From: Solirubrobacterales bacterium
GTDB taxonomy: Bacteria > Actinomycetota > Thermoleophilia > Solirubrobacterales > Solirubrobacteraceae
Direction: 5' to 3'
DNA: 5,139 bases
Assembly (NCBI GenBank): GCA_003244035.1
Contig: QHBV01000169.1
Location: 1 to 5,139 of the forward strand
In this document: positions 1-5,139 of the stretch, in pieces
Layout of the letters: the number at the start of each line of letters is the position of its first letter
How positions within the stretch are numbered: the stretch's first letter is position 1
The notes under the pieces: model-generated
What the model was told of the DNA's origin: nothing
Seen by the model: the letters and a program-made list of their open reading frames with translations, nothing else
Database searches by the model: none
Made by a program: the position numbers and the translations under genes

Positions 1-1
1 G

Positions 2-1141
2 GTCGCCGAGGATGACCTGCGCCTGCGGGCGAGGACGTTCGTGGAGGAGCTCGCCGGCCGGCACTCCGACTTCGACGTTCTGTTCGCGTCGAAGGCGTTT
101 CCGTGCGCCGCCGTCTGTCGGGTGCTGGCCGACGAGGGCCTGGCGTGCGATGTGGCTTCGGGCGGAGAGCTGGCGCTGGCGCTGCGGGGCGGGTTCGATC
201 CGTCCCGGATCCACTTTCACGGCAACGCGAAGTCCGCCGTCGAGCTGCGCGAGGCGCTCGATGCCGGCGTCGGCCAGATCGTGCTCGACTCCTTCGACGA
301 GCTCGAGCGTCTGGAACGTCTCGCCGCCGAGCTCGACCGCGCACAGAAGGTCCTGATCCGGGTGACCCCCGATATCGCGGGCGACACGCACGCGGCGATC
401 TCCACCGGTCAGGCCGATTCGAAGTTCGGCTTTTCGATGACCGCCGCGCGCGAGGCGATCGCGCGGCTCGCCGACGTCGGGCAGCTGGAGCTCGTGGGGT
501 TGCATGTGCACATCGGCTCGCAGCTCTTGGAGCTCGAGCCGTTCCGTGCGGCGGTGGGCGCGATCGCCGCGCTTGGGGACTTCCCGCTCTACAACCTCGG
601 GGGCGGTCTGGGGGTCGCCTACACCGCCGCCCAGCATCCGCCGTCGATCGCCGAGTATGTCGACGCGGTGGTCGGAGCGGTGCACGAGCAGCTGGGGGCC
701 GGCAAGCGCCTGCTGCTCGAGCCCGGCCGCGCGCTGGTCGCCAATTCGACGGTCACGCTATACACGGTGCAGAGCGTCAAGCGCAACATCTCGACCTGGG
801 TGGCGGTCGACGGCGGGATGTCGGACAACCTGCGGCCGATGCTCTACGGCGCCGGCTACGAGGCTGCGCTCGCCGGTCGGATGCACGACCCGGCCACCGA
901 GCGCTGCCACATCGCCGGCAAGCACTGCGAGTCCGGCGACGTGATCGTGCGCGACGCCGTGCTCGGCGACCCCGTTCCCGGCGATCTGCTGGTGACGCCG
1001 GCCACCGGCGCGTACGGCCACGCGCTTGCCAACAACTACAACGGCGTCCCGCGACCGCCGGTGGTCTTCTGTCGCGATGGGATCGCGCGGGCCGTTGTGC
1101 GGCGCGAGCGCTACGAGGACCTTGCGGCTCGTGAACTCTGA
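2..1141 (+). CDS. lysA: Diaminopimelate decarboxylase, 5'-truncated by the window edge
   Basis: This PLP enzyme decarboxylates meso-2,6-diaminopimelate to L-lysine, the last step of lysine synthesis, in the cytoplasm. The reading frame is already open at base 2, giving 379 codons to the TGA at 1139-1141. Family members are about 420-450 residues, so roughly 40-60 N-terminal residues lie upstream. Family landmarks are intact and in order: the PLP lysine in FASKAF (AAG at 92-94), HGNAKS, GLHVHIGSQ (497-523), the phosphate-binding GGG of NLGGGLG (593-613), EPGRA (719-733), VDGGMSDN (806-829), the catalytic Cys of HCESGD (TGC at 926-928), and TGAYGHALANNYN near the C-terminus. HCESGD and the NYN ending separate it from ornithine/arginine decarboxylases. 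The GTG at 41 is an internal codon, not the start, because clear family sequence (EDDLRLRARTFV) precedes it. Its 3' end overlaps hom, implying shared transcription. Identity is near certain. Confidence 0.96.
   Translation, partial: VAEDDLRLRARTFVEELAGRHSDFDVLFASKAFPCAAVCRVLADEGLACDVASGGELALALRGGFDPSRIHFHGNAKSAVELREALDAGVGQIVLDSFDELERLERLAAELDRAQKVLIRVTPDIAGDTHAAISTGQADSKFGFSMTAAREAIARLADVGQLELVGLHVHIGSQLLELEPFRAAVGAIAALGDFPLYNLGGGLGVAYTAAQHPPSIAEYVDAVVGAVHEQLGAGKRLLLEPGRALVANSTVTLYTVQSVKRNISTWVAVDGGMSDNLRPMLYGAGYEAALAGRMHDPATERCHIAGKHCESGDVIVRDAVLGDPVPGDLLVTPATGAYGHALANNYNGVPRPPVVFCRDGIARAVVRRERYEDLAAREL
1115..1119 (+). promoter_or_regulatory. Likely ribosome binding site for hom
   Basis: GAGGA lies inside the end of lysA, 11 nt before the GTG at 1131. 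The only near upstream in-frame alternative, TTG at 1122, would leave just 2 nt of spacing, so this site favours the GTG start. The match is partial and the spacing slightly long; coupling to lysA translation may help initiation. Confidence 0.4.
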
Positions 1142-2363
1142 GCGGGGCTTCCGGATCGGCCTGCTCGGCCGCGGCACGGTGGGCGCCGCGTTCGAAGCGC
1201 TGTTGCCCCAGCACGCCGCCCGGATCGAGTCGATCACCGGCCTGCGGCCATCGCTGTCCGGCGTGCTGACCCGCAGCGGCGGCGGCTCTTTCGAGCAGGT
1301 CCTGGAGCGCGCCGACTTGATCGTCGAGCTGATCGGCGGGATCGAGCCGGCACGCGATTACGTGCTGCGCGCGATGCGAGCAGGGCGCCACGTCGTGACC
1401 GCCAACAAGCAGCTGCTGTCGAGACATGGCGAGGAGCTTTGGGGGGTGGCCCGCACGGAAGGGGTGCAGCTTCGCTTCGAGGGGGCGGTCGCCGGGGTCG
1501 TGCCGGTGATCCGGGTGCTGCAGGAGTCACTCGCGGGCGCGCGGATCGACCGGGTGCACGGGATCGTCAACGGCACCACCAACTTCATCCTCACCGAGAT
1601 GGCTCGGACCGGCGCGAGCCTCGCCGAGGCCCTGGCGGAGGCACAGCGGCTGGGGTACGCAGAAGCCGACCCGTCCGAGGACCTCGACGGGCGCGACGCC
1701 GCCGCGAAGATGGCGATCCTCGCGCGGCTCGCATTCGACACGCCCGTGCACATCGACCAGGTCTCCTACGAGGGCATCGAGCAGATCCAGCCCGACGACC
1801 TCGAGTACGCGCGCGAGCTTGGGCTCGGGCTCAAGCTGATCGGCACCGCCGAGCGGATCGACGAGCGCCTCTCCGTCCGGGTGCATCCCGCCTTCCTGTA
1901 TCCGGGGCATCCGCTGGCTTCGATCAACGGGCCGTTCAACGCCGTCACGGTGCAGTCGCCCACGATCACCGAGATCACGATGTCCGGACCCGGCGCCGGT
2001 GGGCCGCAGACAGCGACAGCCGTCCTCGGCGACGTGATCAGCGCGATGATTCCCCCCGCGTCGACCCCGGCTGCCGAGCATGCCCTCGAGATCGCCCAGG
2101 ACGTCGTCTCGGCGTTCTACCTGCACCTCGAGGTCGCCGACGAGCCAGGCGTGCTCGCGCAGCTGGCCCAGGTGCTCGCACTGCAGGACGTCTCGGTCAA
2201 GTCGGTGCTCCAAAAGGGCCTGGGTGACCAGGCGCGGCTGGTGATGGTCGTCCACCCCCTGCTCGAGTCGCGGTTCCAAGCTGCGATGGAGCTGATCGCC
2301 GGGCTCGACGTGATGCGCGCCCCGCCGCGCGCGATCCGGGTGCTGGAGGAGGAGTTCGGGTGA
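1131..2363 (+). CDS. hom: Homoserine dehydrogenase with C-terminal ACT domain
   Basis: It reduces L-aspartate-4-semialdehyde to L-homoserine with NAD(P)H, the committed step to threonine and methionine. From GTG 1131 it encodes 410 residues, normal for the monofunctional enzyme; no aspartokinase is fused. The Rossmann nucleotide-binding motif GRGTVG is at residues 13-18. TANK follows at 90-93, with K93 a likely catalytic lysine, then NGTTNFI at 147-153. The signature segment around 175-193 carries E178, D189 and K193, whose spacing matches the catalytic Glu/Asp/Lys set of the yeast enzyme (E208, D219, K223). Residues about 328-405 form an ACT domain (LEVADEPGVLAQLAQVL), the usual site of threonine feedback inhibition. 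The frame stays open upstream to 1026, but the extra residues are lysA sequence read out of frame and resemble nothing in Hom. The start lies within the last codons of lysA (11-nt overlap), suggesting translational coupling. Start choice is likely; identity is near certain. Confidence 0.96.
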   Translation: MNSERGFRIGLLGRGTVGAAFEALLPQHAARIESITGLRPSLSGVLTRSGGGSFEQVLERADLIVELIGGIEPARDYVLRAMRAGRHVVTANKQLLSRHGEELWGVARTEGVQLRFEGAVAGVVPVIRVLQESLAGARIDRVHGIVNGTTNFILTEMARTGASLAEALAEAQRLGYAEADPSEDLDGRDAAAKMAILARLAFDTPVHIDQVSYEGIEQIQPDDLEYARELGLGLKLIGTAERIDERLSVRVHPAFLYPGHPLASINGPFNAVTVQSPTITEITMSGPGAGGPQTATAVLGDVISAMIPPASTPAAEHALEIAQDVVSAFYLHLEVADEPGVLAQLAQVLALQDVSVKSVLQKGLGDQARLVMVVHPLLESRFQAAMELIAGLDVMRAPPRAIRVLEEEFG

Positions 2364-2377
2364 GGCCGAAAGCCTCA
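2361..2377 (+). other. Stem-loop at the hom stop codon
   Basis: TGAGGC (2361-2366) and GCCTCA (2372-2377) are perfect complements separated by the 5-nt loop CGAAA. The left arm contains the hom stop codon. No run of T follows, so it does not look like an intrinsic terminator that would end transcription before the next gene. It could be an mRNA stability or processing element, or chance in GC-rich DNA. Confidence 0.35.
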
Positions 2378-2394
2378 GCGGGCGTGCGTGTCCC

Positions 2395-2400
2395 GAGGAG
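2395..2400 (+). promoter_or_regulatory. Ribosome binding site of the SEC-C gene
   Basis: GAGGAG is a good Shine-Dalgarno match, 6 nt before ATG 2407 but only 3 nt before the in-frame GTG 2404. The spacing decides in favour of the ATG. This gives the SEC-C gene its own initiation signal, independent of hom. Confidence 0.6.
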
Positions 2401-2406
2401 CTCGTG

Positions 2407-4554
2407 ATGGGGCGATCGGCGCGTAAGCGACGCTCCCGGCGTGGTGGCCACGCCAAGGCGGCGCAGCGCGAGAAAAGCGCTGCCGGCAAGCGAGCAGCTC
2501 TGCCCACCGAGCGGCGTGAGGCAGACGAGCGGGTGGGCAAGTCCAAGGCGCAGGTCGCCGAGCTCGAGCGGCGGATGGCGGAGGTCCTCTCCGCGGAGAC
2601 TCCCGTGCAGCGAAGCGCGGAGCTGCTGTGCGAGCAGTTCGACCGACGCCCGGTCACACGTGGCCTCGCGCAGATGCTGGCCGGCCATGCGACATCCGAA
2701 CGCGCGCACGCTGTCGCCGAGGCGGCCACCCGGAAGTGCCCCGCCACACTCACAGCATTGACGCTCGCCGCCGATGTGGCGTACGAGCTCGATTGCGACC
2801 AGGCGCGTGCCGGCGCGCTGCTCGAGCAGGCGCGCCTCCTCGCCGATGACGCCGGGCAGCGGGCCGAGCTCGCCGAGCGGATGGTCGATCTCAGCCGGGC
2901 TGCTGACGCGCTCGAGCTGGTCGCCGGGCAGCTACTGGAGGACCCCCGCGATCAAACCGCCCAGTGCACCTTCGCGCGGGCGCTCGAAATCGCGCACGCG
3001 CGGCTGGACGCGCACGCCGGCGAGGGTTGGAGTCGCCGCGGCAATCGCTGCCCTTGCGGATCGGGCCGGCCCTGGTGGAACTGCTGCCGGCGGGCCGAGC
3101 GCATGGCGCTGCAACGGTTCGGAGATCGCGGGCGCCTCGATCGTCTGCGCGAAGCGCTGAGCGCCTGGATCGAGCGCGAGCCCGCGGTTGGTGTGCCCGC
3201 TGAGCGCGCGACCGAGTGGGTCGCGGACGCCGCCGGCGCGGAGCCATTCGAGCTCGGACTCGACCAGGAGCTCGAGGCGGTGGCCACGATGGCGGTCGAG
3301 CACGCGTGGCTCGCCGGGGTGGAAGAGGGGACCGAGGCGGAAGATCCCGATGCAGACGCTCCGCTTGCTCGGTTTGCGCGCGATCCCGACGTCCCGCCCG
3401 AGCTCGCCGGCGCGGCGACGCGCTGGTGCTCTGACGCGGCCTACGGGGTGTGGCAGATGCACGACCCCCGCCCCCGACCCGGGATCTGGCTGACCGACAT
3501 TCTCACCGGGATGCGGCTGTATGTCGCGGTCCCGGTTGCGCAGCTGCGGGGCGTGGCCCGCTGGACGGCGCTGCTCGGCCCGCTCGTGCCGGTGGAGGGC
3601 ATCTGGCGCACCGGGGCGGTTCTCCCGCTGACCCCTGCGGAGGCCGATCGCGTGGCCGAGATCGCCTGTCGGACGGCCAACACGATCGCGAGTGCCGTCG
3701 CCGGCAAGCACCCGCGCTTCAAGGCGCCCAAGCCCGGCAGAGAGCAGCCGCATGGCGTGCTCGCCTCGGTGTCCGAGCCGGTGCCGCCCGAGGTCGCCGA
3801 CCTGTTCGCCGACGTGCTCGGATCGGGCATCCCGCAACTGGTCGCGGAGCTGCGGGCGATGCGCGGCGCCGGCCCGCGGCTCACCAACATCGACGGCGAG
3901 GAGCTGTGCATCGTCAAGGCGCACGTCGAGGTGAGCGATCCAGCTCGCACCGCAAGGCTGCTCGCGGCGCATCTCGACGTCGAGCTCGAGGACGACGGCG
4001 TGCTTGCCTGGTGGGGCCGGGAGCTCGATCCGGAGCACGAAACGCTGCTCGCCGAGCTGCGCGAGCGCCGCAGCGACGAGCACGAGCACGAGCACGCGCT
4101 TGACGAGGATGCGTGGCCTCAGCGCTGGGTGCGCGCCCGGATCCGGCCGGTGGACGGGGGGTTCGAGGTCGAGGTCAACTCCAGTGAGCGGATGACGCGG
4201 GTGCTGGAGCTGCTGCGCGAGCTGGGCGACGAGCCGGCGGTGCGGGAGCAGCTCCGGCTCGAGCCCGTGCAGGGGATGACGACCCTGCGTCTTGGCGGGG
4301 TAGCTCCCTTCGGCGGCTCCCAGGAGGCGATCGACTCGTGGCTGCGCGACTGGCCCGACCAGCCGGTGCCGGCTCTCCGCGGGCGCACGCCGCGCGGTGC
4401 CGCCTCCCGCGAGGCCGATCGTCCGCGGCTCGAGGCACTCTTGCGCGAGCTCGAGCACCACGCGTGTCGCCTCACGCGAGCCGAGCTGCCCGCACCCGAT
4501 GTGCAGGCGCTGCGCGAGGAGCTCGAGCTGCCGGCGGAGCTGTGGGCGCCGTGA
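2407..4554 (+). CDS. SEC-C zinc-motif protein of unknown function, TPR-like, in the lys/thr operon
   Basis: I recognise motifs but not a characterised gene. The 715-residue product has no signal peptide or membrane segment, so it is probably cytoplasmic. Residues 1-47 are very basic (17 K/R), as in nucleic-acid or ribosome-binding tails, and a short amphipathic helix follows (about 48-61). Residues 66-200 are Ala/Leu-rich helical hairpins resembling degenerate TPRs. A SEC-C motif, CPCGSG-x5-CC, sits at C215, C217, C226 and C227; in SecA this CxC-x8-CC pattern binds zinc. Residues 338-410 look beta-rich (ILTGMRLYV, ARWTALLGPLVPVEGIW). Residues 491-615 contain an N-I-D-G-E segment, HEHEH at 559-563 and a strand-helix unit (FEVEVNSSERMTRVLELL). 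Residues 636-690 (W645, PVPALRGRTPRGAA, LEALLRELE) resemble the MbcA/ParS/Xre toxin-binding region. Its base composition matches its neighbours, so it looks long resident. It lies 43 nt after hom and 31 nt before thrC. A housekeeping, stress or regulatory role is possible; none can be assigned. Confidence 0.88.
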   Translation: MGRSARKRRSRRGGHAKAAQREKSAAGKRAALPTERREADERVGKSKAQVAELERRMAEVLSAETPVQRSAELLCEQFDRRPVTRGLAQMLAGHATSERAHAVAEAATRKCPATLTALTLAADVAYELDCDQARAGALLEQARLLADDAGQRAELAERMVDLSRAADALELVAGQLLEDPRDQTAQCTFARALEIAHARLDAHAGEGWSRRGNRCPCGSGRPWWNCCRRAERMALQRFGDRGRLDRLREALSAWIEREPAVGVPAERATEWVADAAGAEPFELGLDQELEAVATMAVEHAWLAGVEEGTEAEDPDADAPLARFARDPDVPPELAGAATRWCSDAAYGVWQMHDPRPRPGIWLTDILTGMRLYVAVPVAQLRGVARWTALLGPLVPVEGIWRTGAVLPLTPAEADRVAEIACRTANTIASAVAGKHPRFKAPKPGREQPHGVLASVSEPVPPEVADLFADVLGSGIPQLVAELRAMRGAGPRLTNIDGEELCIVKAHVEVSDPARTARLLAAHLDVELEDDGVLAWWGRELDPEHETLLAELRERRSDEHEHEHALDEDAWPQRWVRARIRPVDGGFEVEVNSSERMTRVLELLRELGDEPAVREQLRLEPVQGMTTLRLGGVAPFGGSQEAIDSWLRDWPDQPVPALRGRTPRGAASREADRPRLEALLRELEHHACRLTRAELPAPDVQALREELELPAELWAP
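4078..4095 (+). repeat. Three tandem GAGCAC hexamers encoding EHEHEH
   Basis: GAGCAC is repeated three times in phase within the SEC-C gene, giving alternating Glu and His at residues 558-563, flanked by further acidic residues (D557, then D566, E567, D568). The run may be a flexible acidic linker or a weak metal-binding patch, and probably arose by slippage. It is too short to suggest phase variation; a gain or loss of one unit would remove two residues without shifting frame. Confidence 0.5.
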
Positions 4555-4585
4555 GCCCGCGGCACGCTCTGCCATGCTCCGGCAA

Positions 4586-5139
4586 ATGCCGAGCCTGATC
4601 GAGCGCTACCGCGACCACCTGCCGTTCGCCCCCGGGGATCCAGTGGTGTCGCTGCACGAAGGCTGCACCCCACTCGTGCCCGCTCCGCGCCTCTCCGAGC
4701 GTGCCGGCGTCGAGGTGTGGCTGAAGCTCGAGGGCGCCAACCCGACGGGGTCGTTCAAGGACCGCGGCATGACCTGCGCGGTCTCCGCCGCGGTGCGCGA
4801 GGGGGCGCAGGCGGTCGTCTGCGCCTCAACCGGGAACACGGCGGCATCGGCCGCCGCGTACTCGGCTCGGGCCGGGCTGCGCGGAGTCGTAATCGTGCCC
4901 GAGGGCAAGATCGCGACCGGCAAGCTGGCACAGGCGCTGATGCACGGCGCCCGCGTGATCGCGCTGCGCGGGAACTTCGACGAGGCGCTCGAGCTCGTGC
5001 GCGAGCTCGCCCAGCGTCACCCGGTCGCGCTCGTGAACTCCGTCAACGAGTACCGGATCGAGGGCCAGAAGACGGCCGCGTTCGAGCTCGTCGAAGCACT
5101 CGCCGACGGCATCGATGCGCTCTGCATCCCGGTCGGCAA
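4586..5139 (+). CDS. thrC: Threonine synthase, 3'-truncated by the window edge
   Basis: This PLP enzyme converts O-phospho-L-homoserine and water to L-threonine and phosphate, the last step of threonine synthesis. About 185 codons are present, roughly half of the actinobacterial form (about 350-360 residues). Numbering from ATG 4586, the visible family motifs are IERYRDHLP at 5-13, EGCTPLV at 25-31, KLEGANPTGSFKDRG at 47-61 with the PLP lysine K58 (AAG at 4757-4759), ASTGNT at 80-85 contacting the PLP phosphate, PEGKIA at 105-110, and NSVN with RIEGQKT at 151-163. The early EGCTPL and short N-terminus mark the actinobacterial/Bacillus-type class, not the longer E. coli-like form. An in-frame ATG at 4574 would add MLRQ; neither start has a clear Shine-Dalgarno sequence, so 4586 is chosen on resemblance to family N-termini. 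The gene begins 31 nt after the SEC-C stop, so it probably depends on the same transcript. Identity is near certain; the start is uncertain. Confidence 0.94.
   Translation, partial: MPSLIERYRDHLPFAPGDPVVSLHEGCTPLVPAPRLSERAGVEVWLKLEGANPTGSFKDRGMTCAVSAAVREGAQAVVCASTGNTAASAAAYSARAGLRGVVIVPEGKIATGKLAQALMHGARVIALRGNFDEALELVRELAQRHPVALVNSVNEYRIEGQKTAAFELVEALADGIDALCIPVG

Noticed and set aside
1026..1130. N-terminal extension of hom back to position 1026
   Set aside because: The extra 35 residues are out-of-frame lysA sequence (TTTTASRDRRW type) unlike any Hom N-terminus; the Rossmann fold begins right after GTG 1131.
2404..2406. GTG 2404 as start of the SEC-C gene
   Set aside because: Only 3 nt separates it from the GAGGAG site; ATG 2407, immediately following, has a normal 6-nt spacing. 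The difference is a single residue.
2364..2406. Threonine/isoleucine attenuator or riboswitch ahead of the SEC-C gene
   Set aside because: The 43-nt gap is too small for a riboswitch, contains no Thr/Ile codon run in the possible mini-ORF and no T-tract terminator.
1527..2753. 408-codon minus-strand open frame opposite hom and the SEC-C 5' end
   Set aside because: It lies across the clear Hom catalytic and ACT regions and the gene junction. Its product is low-complexity Arg/Asp/Leu sequence typical of a shadow frame.
3049..3087. SEC-C motif as evidence for a SecA or SecA fragment
   Set aside because: No Walker A/B or DEAD-type helicase motifs occur in the 715 residues, and the motif is central rather than C-terminal.
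2407..4554. Recently acquired cargo or mobile element inserted between hom and thrC
   Set aside because: No terminal inverted repeats, direct repeats, transposase or integrase were seen, and composition and codon bias match the flanking genes.
2932..4575. 547-codon minus-strand open frame opposite the SEC-C gene
   Set aside because: Long antisense frames are expected in very GC-rich coding DNA. Its translation is Arg/His/Pro/Gly-rich with no recognisable motif, while the + frame carries the SEC-C motif and coherent domains.

Overview
The window is very GC-rich, with strong G/C bias at third codon positions, GTG starts and tightly packed co-directional genes. That points to a high-GC actinobacterium. 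The gene content (lysA, hom, thrC) and the wording of the LysA, Hom and ThrC motifs fit Actinomycetota. A Thermoleophilia/Solirubrobacterales-like lineage is my best guess from memory of similar proteins, but it is not proven by this window.

All genes read on the + strand. Positions 2-1141 hold the 3' part of lysA (diaminopimelate decarboxylase), with its N-terminus off the left edge. hom (homoserine dehydrogenase, 1131-2363) overlaps the end of lysA by 11 nt. After a 43-nt gap comes a 715-codon gene (2407-4554) for a SEC-C zinc-motif protein of unknown function. A 31-nt gap then leads into thrC (threonine synthase, from 4586), which runs off the right edge. The gaps are too short for a conventional promoter plus terminator, and no T-tract terminator is visible, so the four genes probably form one transcription unit.

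Three of the genes belong to the aspartate-family pathway. LysA makes lysine by decarboxylating meso-diaminopimelate. Hom reduces aspartate semialdehyde to homoserine. ThrC converts O-phosphohomoserine to threonine. In many actinobacteria the order is argS-lysA-hom-thrC-thrB; the outer genes lie outside this window. The odd one out is the large SEC-C protein between hom and thrC. It combines a very basic N-terminus, a TPR-like helical region, a central CxC-x8-CC motif, a beta-rich middle and a C-terminal stretch resembling the MbcA/ParS/Xre toxin-binding family. It is the only real candidate for something undescribed here. The hom/SEC-C junction also has a small stem-loop and a possible 15-codon bridging ORF. 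No RNA genes, CRISPR arrays or mobile elements were seen.
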